Shown: in pieces, positions 6,271 through 13,357 of the stretch
Layout of the letters: every line of letters begins with the position of its first letter
How positions within the stretch are numbered: position 1 is the first letter of the stretch
Source: Streptomyces sp. NBC_01460
GTDB lineage: Bacteria; Actinomycetota; Actinomycetes; Streptomycetales; Streptomycetaceae
DNA length: 64,000 nucleotides
Direction: 5' to 3'
NCBI RefSeq assembly: GCF_036227405.1
Contig: NZ_CP109473.1
Location: forward strand, 5,890,001-5,954,000
Notes under the pieces: generated by a model
Told to the model about the DNA's origin: nothing
The model's database searches: none
What the model saw: the letters and a program-made list of their open reading frames with translations, nothing else
Made by a program: the position numbers and the translations under genes

Positions 6271-8529
6271 TCACCGGCGATCGCGCCCCCGGGGGGCGGG
6301 AGCGAACGGACCGGCCTCGTACGAGAAGTCCTCTTCCCACTCCGGTTCGGCGTAGCTGGCGGGTACGACGGTGCGACGGCCGCTGTCCGTGATGAAGGGC
6401 GTGCGGGAGGACGAGGGCCGACGGCTGCGCCCCCGCTCCCGCCGGGGTTCGTCGTCGATCGGTCCGGCTCCGTACGAGACGTCGTCGTCGAGGATGACGG
6501 GACGGCTGCTGCTCATGCCGGCGGGTGCCCGGCTCGGCCTGCGCCGACGGCTGCGGCTGCGTTCGCGCCGGGGTTCGTCGTCGATGGGCCCGGCTCCGTA
6601 CGAGACGTCGTCGTCGAGGATGACGGGACGGCTGCTGCTCATGCCGGCGGGTGCCCGGCTCGGCCTGCGCCGACGGCTACGGCTGCGTTCCCGCTCGGGT
6701 TCGGGCTCGAACGGTCCTACGTCCACGGAGCGACGGCTCCTTCTGCGCGACCTTCGCCCCTCGTCCTCGGATTCCATGACGTAGCTGGGCGCGACACTGC
6801 CGCGGCGGCGCCGGTGGCTGCTGCTCTCGGGCTGCTGGCTGCCGACGTAGTCGTCCTCGTCCTCCACCGCCGCGTAGTTGACGGGGGCGGGGGCGTGATG
6901 GCGGCGCCCCGTGGTGCTCAGGGGCGGCCTCGACCTGCGCCGACGGGTGGGGGCCGGAGCCTGGCTCGCGCGGCTCTGGCTCTTGCTGCGGCTCTTGCTC
7001 CGGCGTCGGTACGAGGGATCCGGATCCTCCTCGGGGCTGTTGCTGCGCCGGTCCGGCTCCATCAGGTACGTCTTCCTGCGGTCCGCCACGGCGGCACCCA
7101 CGTCCTTCGTGGACTGCCGGTGACCGTAGCCGTACGCCTCGAGGTCCGCGTCGTCGTCGGAGTGCTCGCCCGCGAGCCTCATGCCCTCCGGCACGCCCCT
7201 CCGGTTCTCCATGCCGTAGAAGCCGTTGTGCGTGCCCGACTTCGGGTATCTGGACGGATGAGGCGTGGTGACGCTCACCGTCACGTCGTCGCGGCCGGCG
7301 CGTCCAGGGAGCCTGCCGGTGTCCCTGATGAGCTCCTGGGTGGAGTAGCCGCGAGTTCCCCGTGGCACACGCGGCATCTGGAAGTGCATGTTGGCGTTCG
7401 GGCCGACATCGCGGAAGCGGTCGGCGGCCTCGGGCCGGCTGAGGTCGACGTTGTTGAGGACGGGGACACCCAGTCGCCGCAGATCCTCGCGGTTGTTCTC
7501 GTACTCCTGGTAGTCGGGCTGTTCCTCGAACGTGGTGGCGGCCATCCTGCCCGCCTGGCTGGGGTCCCGGCGCACCCGCGCCCGTGCACCGGACAGGTCG
7601 GCCTCGGAGAGCAGGATCTGGTCCCGGTCGTGCAGATTCTGCTCGGGCGGGCGGGTCCGGCCCTCCGGGTGGAGGCCGCCCACCGTGGCCCGGGGGCCCA
7701 TGATCTGTTCGCGGCGCACATGGATGCGCCCCTGGGTGGTGTCGAAGACCTCCGTGCCGTCCGACGCGGACCTGACGTACCTGCCGACGACCGGGCCGCG
7801 CTCGCCGCTGATCTCGAACATCTGGCCGCGGTCCTTCGTGTGCATCCTCCGGCCGCCACTGGACGACATCATGCGGGCCACCGCGATACCGCCGCCGGTC
7901 CCGGCCGTTCCGGTCGAGGCGCCGGACCCGGGGCCGGACAGGTCGGGCATGGCCCCCTGGGCCATCCTCCTGCCGTTCGCCGTGGCATGGCGTTCGAACG
8001 GATCGTCCTGGTGGGAGACCGCCACCCCGGCCCCGTTGTCGGTCCCCGCGACGGGACCCAGGGACTGCTGGCGGACGTGGTCGAGCTCGTGGAACATCGT
8101 CTCGTCGTCCGCGCCCTGGGGGCCGACGACGATGTCATGGCCCGTCGTGTAGGCACGGGCGCCGAAGGCCGTGGCCGAGCTCTGCGCGACCGGGTCGCTG
8201 TGGACGCGCACATGGCGGAAGGACATGCCGTAGCCCTGCTCCGCCCGTTCCATCAGACGCGAGTCCAGCGGACGGCCCGGGGAGCGAACGGCGTCCATCA
8301 CCGAGGACAGCTGTGCGGACGAGGCGTCGGCGGGCGGCTGCTCGGCGGCCTCATGGCCGCATGCGGCACCGTGCTGGTGCCGTTCCTCCTCGACGGCACG
8401 GGCCACGACCGCGTTTCCCGCCGCGCGCTGGAGAGCCCGGACGCGTTGCGCGAACGTGGCCGGCACCTCCGCGCGGCGGCTGCTCTCCCGGCCCCGGGCC
8501 TGCTCGGCCTGTGCTCTGTATGCGCGCAC
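6271..8529 (-). CDS. DUF4157 (eCIS-core) protein with Arg/Ser-rich C-terminal region; candidate CIS cargo
   Basis: A protein of about 752 residues at the edge of the contractile injection system. The N-terminus carries the LQRAAGNAVVARAV motif and a DUF4157 domain with GMSFRHVRVHSD, SATAFGARAYTTGHDIVVG and the metalloprotease-like FHELDHVRQQ (canonically HExxH; here HELDH). This domain marks eCIS-associated cargo. A middle region (roughly residues 300-460) looks like a degenerate Rossmann/BMT5-like domain (ILLSEADLSGA, then LRRLGVPVLNNVDLSR). The last 250 or so residues are rich in RSRSRRRR and acidic patches and include a 42-residue tandem duplication. GTG 8529 has GAGGAG just upstream; GTG 8544 is the alternative. 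Cargo status is inference from family and position. Confidence 0.75.
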   Translation of the reverse strand: MRAYRAQAEQARGRESSRRAEVPATFAQRVRALQRAAGNAVVARAVEEERHQHGAACGHEAAEQPPADASSAQLSSVMDAVRSPGRPLDSRLMERAEQGYGMSFRHVRVHSDPVAQSSATAFGARAYTTGHDIVVGPQGADDETMFHELDHVRQQSLGPVAGTDNGAGVAVSHQDDPFERHATANGRRMAQGAMPDLSGPGSGASTGTAGTGGGIAVARMMSSSGGRRMHTKDRGQMFEISGERGPVVGRYVRSASDGTEVFDTTQGRIHVRREQIMGPRATVGGLHPEGRTRPPEQNLHDRDQILLSEADLSGARARVRRDPSQAGRMAATTFEEQPDYQEYENNREDLRRLGVPVLNNVDLSRPEAADRFRDVGPNANMHFQMPRVPRGTRGYSTQELIRDTGRLPGRAGRDDVTVSVTTPHPSRYPKSGTHNGFYGMENRRGVPEGMRLAGEHSDDDADLEAYGYGHRQSTKDVGAAVADRRKTYLMEPDRRSNSPEEDPDPSYRRRSKSRSKSQSRASQAPAPTRRRRSRPPLSTTGRRHHAPAPVNYAAVEDEDDYVGSQQPESSSHRRRRGSVAPSYVMESEDEGRRSRRRSRRSVDVGPFEPEPERERSRSRRRRPSRAPAGMSSSRPVILDDDVSYGAGPIDDEPRRERSRSRRRRPSRAPAGMSSSRPVILDDDVSYGAGPIDDEPRRERGRSRRPSSSRTPFITDSGRRTVVPASYAEPEWEEDFSYEAGPFAPAPRGRDRR
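6441..6692. repeat. Tandem 126-bp duplication inside the DUF4157 gene
   Basis: Two adjacent in-frame copies (6441-6566 and 6567-6692) differ at only a handful of bases. They encode a 42-residue Arg/Ser-rich unit containing SRAPAGMSSSRPVILDDDVS. A partial third copy flanks them. Near-identity at the DNA level suggests recent expansion by slippage or unequal crossover. Confidence 0.85.
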
Positions 8530-8657
8530 GGTACTCCTCGCCACTCAACGCCTGATCGACCATGGTCACCCGATCGACGCGGGCGGCGGGAGGGCCGCCG
8601 GGGCAGGATCCCGGGTGTGAGCGGGTGAGCAGAAGGGCCGCAGGGGCAACCCGGCCG

Positions 8658-11615
8658 TCAGGAGGGCTCGTCCGCACCGCTGTTCAGCGCGGCCGGAAGG
8701 TCCCCCCTCCGTCGTATGCCGAGTTTGCGGTACGTGCTGGTCAGATGCGTCTCCACGGTACGCCGCGCCAGATGCAGCAGTGCGGAGATCTCGGCGTTCG
8801 TGCGTCCGTCGGCGGCCAGTGCGGCGATGCGGCGTTCACTGACGGTCAGTGAGTCGCGGCCCGTGAGGGAGGCGTTCCCAGGACGGGCACCGCTGGCGCG
8901 CAGGGCCCGTTCCGCGCGGCCCGACAGCCGGACCGAGCCCAGCCGTTCGGCCGCCGTGGCGGCCTCCCTGAGCAGCGGGCGGGCGGTGCGAGCCCGGCCG
9001 GCGGCCGTGAGCTGGAGCCCGTGGGTGATGAGCGCGGGGATCAGCTCGACGTCCAGCGATGTGCCGCGCAGGACGCCGACGGCCTCGGCGGTGAGTTCGA
9101 GACCGCGTCGGCCGCCGGTGGCCGCGCCGAGGACGCGCAGGGCGCGGCCCCGGACCCGGGGCGTGTCCCACACGGAGGCGTACCGGCTCTCCTCCTCGGC
9201 GAGTGCGAGGGCCTCCCGCGTCTCCCCCAGCCGGAGATGGGATTCGGCGGCGGCCGAGCGCCACGGTGTGACGACGGGGCTCTCCACGTCGCGGGCGGTC
9301 TGGCGCCTGCCGCACTCCCGGAAGTCGGCCAGGGCGCCCGCGTGATCGCCGACGGACGCACGCAGCACGCCCCGCGCATAGAGGAACCGATTGTGCTCCC
9401 AGCCGTCCTGCGCCGTGCTGTCGTGGGTACCTGCGATGAGCCGTTCGGCCTCGGAGGAGCGGCCGCACTCGACGAGTGCGATGACGCGGTGGGCCAGGAA
9501 GTTGCTCGCACCGGTGCGGGGGGAGTCGCCCGGAGACCGCAACCTGTGGGCGGTCTCCTCCAGCACCCACCGGTAGCGGCCGCGTGCGGCTGCGGTGTCC
9601 ACCCGCGTGTTGAGCAGGGGCCGGTGGACGGGGTGCAGCGGCGACAGCCAGTGCTCGGTCAGCCCGGTCCTGATGATGCGTTCGGCGTCGTCCGGCGCGT
9701 CGGCCCATTGCGCCACGGCGGCGGCCGTGCCCAGGAGGTAGGGCACCAGCAGCGGGTCCTCCGGGGACGTCAGCAGGTGCCGGATCTGCCGCATGGCCGA
9801 CTCCGCCGACAGCAGCCCGGCCGTCGACTCGTACCGGATCAGCAGGGCGCGCAGGGCCGGGCTGATCCACTCCGGGGAGCGCTCGGCGCGCTCGCGCAGC
9901 CGGGTGTGGACGGCCCGCCGGATCTCAGGGTCGTGGTCCGAGAAGAAGGCCGACGCCGTCTGGATCGTACGGGCGAGGACGGGCTCCCCGTCCAGCGCGC
10001 CCAGATCGCGCATGACGTCGAGTGCGGCGTGCGGCTTGCCCCGGGCGGCCAGGGCGTTGCCCAGGTGGACCGCCGCCAGCACCCTGTCCCTGGGCTCCTC
10101 CTGGAGACGCAGCGCCTCGGCCAGGCGGGGTATCCCGCCGGTCCGCAGGGTGCCGAACTCCAGTTCGCCCAGTTCCGTGAGCACCGCGGCCCGGCGCTCA
10201 CGTGACATCGGTTCGTCGAGCGCGCGGCGCAGGTAGTGCGCGGCTGCGCCGGTCCTGCCGGCCCTGGACGCGTCGGCTGCCGCGTCGAGAAGGGCCTTGG
10301 CGACGCGCTTGGTACCGCCGGGGGTGGTACGCAGCAGATGCCCGGCCACCGCTTCGACCCCGTGGCCCCGGCACTGGCGCAGTTCGGCCGCGCGGAGGTG
10401 CAGTGCCTGCCGGTGCGAGCGGGGCCAGCTGTCGAGGACCGCCCCGCGCAGCAGGGGGTGCGCGAAGCGCGGGACACCGGTGCCGGGAGCGCGGCACAGC
10501 AGACCGAGCCGGAGCATCGCGGTGATCCAGCCGTCGACCCGGTCGGGGTCGGCACGAGTGAGCTCGGCGAGGAAGTCGCCGAAGTCGTCGCCGGGTTCGG
10601 GGTCTTCGTGGGCGGCGGGCCCCGGTCGGGTGCCTGGCATCCCGGGGCTGCCGGGGGGCCGGTGTTCCCCCTCGTCACACCCTGCCGAGTCCTCCAGTTC
10701 CGCGAGCGCGCGGGCCACCAGGGTGCTTTCCGGGCCGGTGCTGCTCAGCCACCACGAGACCGCCGTGACGAACGCCCCCGGGTACAGCTCGGCGCAGTTC
10801 TCGGGCAGCATCGGCTCCGGGCAGCCACCGTCCGCGGCGCCGGCCCGGCCGCGGTGCGGGAAGACCGCCCGCAGGTCATCGAGCAGCGCGCGCAGCAGCA
10901 GCGGGTTGCCGGCGCCCGCCCGTACGCAGCCGTCCACCCAGGCCTCGCCGGTGTCCGGGCCCAGGGCGCGGCGTACCAGCTCCTCGGCGGCAGGACGGCT
11001 CAGCGGCGCCACCGCGTGCATCCGGACCACGCCGGGGGGCAGGGAGTACGCGAGGCCCGGTTGCGGCGGGGCGACGTCGTACTGGCCGCGCTCGGTGACC
11101 ACCATCAGGACCGGCATCCCGGTCAGCCGCCGGGCGGCCTCGGCCAGCCAGCGCCGGGAGGGCTGGTCGGCGAGGTGCGCGTCGTCGACGGCGAGCAGCA
11201 GGGGCGACCCGGCCGCGTGCTCGCACAGCGACTGCCACAGGCGGGACGGGTAGCGGAGGTGGTGCGGGGTCTCCGGGGTGTCGTCCTGGAGGCCGCCGAG
11301 ATCGTGCGGTGGGCCCAGGAGCTGGGTGACGAGGGCGAGGGGGATGCCGGAGCTCTCGGCGGAGGCATGGGCCCGCAGCACCCGCATACCCAGCCGGGCA
11401 CCCAGTTCGGCGGCGGCCTCCAGCAGCGCGCTGCGGCCCGTACCCGTGGGCGCCCGGAACAGGACCAGTCGTCCGGATCCCTCCATCGCCCGGTGGGCCT
11501 CCGCCGTCAGCAGATCCAGAGCGGACTCGCGTTCGAGCAGTCCGGCAGAGGCGGGGCCCGGAGCCGACGAGGGGACCGGTGGACGAGGCAGTGGCTGACT
11601 CGATAACCCTGTCAT
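8658..11615 (-). CDS. Large ATP-binding LuxR-family (LAL) regulator with TTA codon
   Basis: A protein of about 985 residues. The N-terminal STAND/AAA-type module has an atypical Walker A, APTGTGRSA (about 55-63, Arg in place of the usual Lys), and Walker B LLLAVDDAHLADQ. Then come helical TPR-like repeats and a C-terminal LuxR HTH (LTVSERRIAALAADGRTNAE...ARRTVETHL). Starting at ATG 11615, codon 4 is TTA (11604-11606), the rare leucine codon read by the bldA tRNA, so translation should depend on development. It diverges from a second LuxR gene and neighbours the CIS genes, so it is the obvious candidate activator of the locus. The upstream frame to 11744 would overlap the divergent gene and has no better start. 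Confidence 0.9.
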   Translation of the reverse strand: MTGLSSQPLPRPPVPSSAPGPASAGLLERESALDLLTAEAHRAMEGSGRLVLFRAPTGTGRSALLEAAAELGARLGMRVLRAHASAESSGIPLALVTQLLGPPHDLGGLQDDTPETPHHLRYPSRLWQSLCEHAAGSPLLLAVDDAHLADQPSRRWLAEAARRLTGMPVLMVVTERGQYDVAPPQPGLAYSLPPGVVRMHAVAPLSRPAAEELVRRALGPDTGEAWVDGCVRAGAGNPLLLRALLDDLRAVFPHRGRAGAADGGCPEPMLPENCAELYPGAFVTAVSWWLSSTGPESTLVARALAELEDSAGCDEGEHRPPGSPGMPGTRPGPAAHEDPEPGDDFGDFLAELTRADPDRVDGWITAMLRLGLLCRAPGTGVPRFAHPLLRGAVLDSWPRSHRQALHLRAAELRQCRGHGVEAVAGHLLRTTPGGTKRVAKALLDAAADASRAGRTGAAAHYLRRALDEPMSRERRAAVLTELGELEFGTLRTGGIPRLAEALRLQEEPRDRVLAAVHLGNALAARGKPHAALDVMRDLGALDGEPVLARTIQTASAFFSDHDPEIRRAVHTRLRERAERSPEWISPALRALLIRYESTAGLLSAESAMRQIRHLLTSPEDPLLVPYLLGTAAAVAQWADAPDDAERIIRTGLTEHWLSPLHPVHRPLLNTRVDTAAARGRYRWVLEETAHRLRSPGDSPRTGASNFLAHRVIALVECGRSSEAERLIAGTHDSTAQDGWEHNRFLYARGVLRASVGDHAGALADFRECGRRQTARDVESPVVTPWRSAAAESHLRLGETREALALAEEESRYASVWDTPRVRGRALRVLGAATGGRRGLELTAEAVGVLRGTSLDVELIPALITHGLQLTAAGRARTARPLLREAATAAERLGSVRLSGRAERALRASGARPGNASLTGRDSLTVSERRIAALAADGRTNAEISALLHLARRTVETHLTSTYRKLGIRRRGDLPAALNSGADEPS
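11604..11606 (-). promoter_or_regulatory. TTA leucine codon at codon 4 of the LAL regulator
   Basis: Reading down from ATG 11615 the codons are ATG ACA GGG TTA TCG AGT. TTA is very rare in Streptomyces and needs the bldA tRNA, which becomes fully active late in development. Its position near the start makes it an efficient translational gate. The codon is directly visible; the regulatory effect is inferred from established bldA biology. Confidence 0.85.
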
Positions 11616-11653
11616 GGGGACGTGCCGCCGATCTCGTGGTCGGTCTCGTGGTG

Positions 11654-11668
11654 GACCACGTTGTGGTC
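11654..11668. promoter_or_regulatory. Inverted repeat in the divergent promoter region of the two LuxR regulators
   Basis: GACCACGTTGTGGTC is a perfect 6-3-6 inverted repeat in the 127-bp space between the starts of the LAL gene (11615, minus) and the LuxR gene (11743, plus). It is a plausible operator for one or both regulators. No known consensus is matched. Confidence 0.4.
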
Positions 11669-11742
11669 GTCCTTTCGGCGAAGGAAGGATGAAGGGGCAG
11701 GAACGGTTGGTTCCGTCGAGCAGGACGCGAGGACGTACAGGC

Positions 11743-12381
11743 ATGGTTCATCGGGCCCCGGTCAGAATCCCCGTGGAGGTCCACGCGTCGGACCCGCTGT
11801 CCCTGGACGGAGCGGTGAGCCAGCTCCGCCGGCACTCCGAGGTGGAGCTGATCGACGAGGGCACGGGCCGACCGGGCACGGTCGCGGTCCTGCTGGCCGA
11901 GGCGCTGGACGAACCCACGCTGTCGCGGCTGAGGCGGCTGACGCGCGCGGACGGCACCAGGACCGTCCTCGTCACGAGCCTGATCCGTGAGGCGGAACTG
12001 CTCCAGGTGATCGAGTACGGCGTCGGCGCGATCGTCTGGCGGCGCGAGGCCACCGGCCACCGCCTCCTCCGAGCGGTCCTGGCCGCCTCCCGAGGCGACG
12101 GCGATCTGCCCTCGGACCTGCTGGGCCGCTTGATGGCCCAGGTCGGCACGTTGCAGCGCGGCGCGACCAGCGCGTCGGCCACCACGGCTTCCGGCTTGGC
12201 GCCACGCGAGGTCGATGTGCTCCGGCTGGTGGCCGAGGGCATGGATACAGGGGAGATTGCCAGCAAACTGTCGTACTCCGAACGCACCGTGAAGAACGTC
12301 ATGCACGGTCTGACGACCCGGCTGCAGCTCCGCAACCGTGCCCATGCCGTGGCATATGCCTTGCGGGAAGGCTACATCTGA
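11743..12381 (+). CDS. LuxR-family DNA-binding response-regulator-like protein
   Basis: A 212-residue regulator. The N-terminal 120 or so residues resemble a receiver domain without a clear phosphorylatable Asp pocket (VEVHASDPLSLDGAVSQL, then TRTVLVTSLI). The C-terminus is a LuxR/GerE HTH (LAPREVDVLRLVAEGMDTGEIA, then SERTVKNVMHGLTTRL). ATG 11743 has GAGG about 10 bases upstream; ATG 11689 directly follows AAGGAAGG and would add 18 residues. It diverges from the LAL gene and lies ahead of the DUF4255/ATPase pair, so it probably helps control the injection system. Such pseudo-receiver regulators often act without a kinase. Confidence 0.85.
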   Translation: MVHRAPVRIPVEVHASDPLSLDGAVSQLRRHSEVELIDEGTGRPGTVAVLLAEALDEPTLSRLRRLTRADGTRTVLVTSLIREAELLQVIEYGVGAIVWRREATGHRLLRAVLAASRGDGDLPSDLLGRLMAQVGTLQRGATSASATTASGLAPREVDVLRLVAEGMDTGEIASKLSYSERTVKNVMHGLTTRLQLRNRAHAVAYALREGYI

Positions 12382-12667
12382 CGACCCGTCCGTCGAATCA
12401 AGGGCCCCAGGGGCAGGGGACGGGCGACACGAGGGTGACGTGACTGCCCCTAGGTCGTCCCCCGGGTGCCTCGCGGGTCCGGCGTCCTGACGGCGACGAT
12501 GGACTGGGCCGCTCCGTGCCGAGGCCCGCCCGTGTCCGGACGGACCACGGACGGGTCCGGCGTAGTGCGGTGACAGGTGTGGGGATACGACAGGCCGCTC
12601 TCCGCGGCGGTCCGTTCGGCTACGAGCGGTTCCGTGACGGGCGGCGACGGTGAAGGGCAGGGCGACC

Positions 12668-13357
12668 GTGATCCACGAGGTGGATGACATCCTGAGAGGG
12701 CTGCTCACCCGCGGCGCCTTCGCCGGGTCCGACGTCGAGGTCACCTTCGACGCCCCGACGCGCGACTGGGCGGCCCGGCGGAACGCCCCGACCATCGACG
12801 CGTACCTCTACGACATCCGTGAGGACACCAAGCGTCGCCAGCGAGGCAGGATGGCGCTCCGCGACGAGCAGGGGATCGTCCTCAAGGAGCACCAGCCGCC
12901 ACGCTGGTTCCGGCTCTCGTATCTCGTCACGGCCTGGACCAAACGCCCGCAGGACGAACACCGGATGCTCTCCGCCGTGCTGCACACGCTGCTGCCCAAA
13001 GAGATCCTCCCGCCGGAGGACCTGACCGGCACACTCGCCGGACTGGGCCTGTCCGTCCCGCTGACCGTCGCGGGGCTGCACACCGAGGCGCGCTCGCTCG
13101 CGGACATCTGGTCCGCGCTCGGCGGCGAACTCAAGCCCTCGCTCGACGTGGTGATCACCGCGCCCTTCCTCGCCTACCCCGAATACCGGGTCGGCCCGCC
13201 CGTCACGGAAGGGCTCGGAGTCGAGGTGCGCGGGACGGAGGGCCGGCCCGACGACAGTCCCGTGCGCTACCACAGCGCGGAGAGCGTCGACGCCGCCAAG
13301 GAGGGCTTCGCGAAGATGCACGGCAGGACAGGAACGCTCCAGGAGCAGCCGAAGTGA
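12668..13357 (+). CDS. DUF4255 protein, CIS tube-cap/terminator (Pvc16/Afp16-like)
   Basis: A 229-residue protein beginning VIHEVDDILRGLL, the characteristic start of DUF4255 proteins. These form the N-terminal part of the Afp16/Pvc16 cap that ends the tube and sheath of extracellular contractile injection systems. The body contains VTFDAPTRDWAARRN and AYLYDIRED, also typical of the family. GTG 12668 has AGGG 6-7 bases upstream and gives the family's usual N-terminus; an upstream GTG at 12650 adds six residues. It overlaps the ATPase gene by GTGA (13354-13357), so the two are translationally coupled. The preceding 286 bp hold no gene. Confidence 0.85.
   Translation: MIHEVDDILRGLLTRGAFAGSDVEVTFDAPTRDWAARRNAPTIDAYLYDIREDTKRRQRGRMALRDEQGIVLKEHQPPRWFRLSYLVTAWTKRPQDEHRMLSAVLHTLLPKEILPPEDLTGTLAGLGLSVPLTVAGLHTEARSLADIWSALGGELKPSLDVVITAPFLAYPEYRVGPPVTEGLGVEVRGTEGRPDDSPVRYHSAESVDAAKEGFAKMHGRTGTLQEQPK

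Noticed and set aside
6441..6692. Repeat resembling a CRISPR or phage-like array
   Set aside because: The two units are directly adjacent, without spacers, in frame within a coding region, so this is a protein repeat.
4183..8628. Long open frame on the plus strand (1,481 codons)
   Set aside because: It lies antisense to the DUF4097-like, chitinase and DUF4157 genes, all of which have clear motifs. High-GC DNA leaves long shadow frames.
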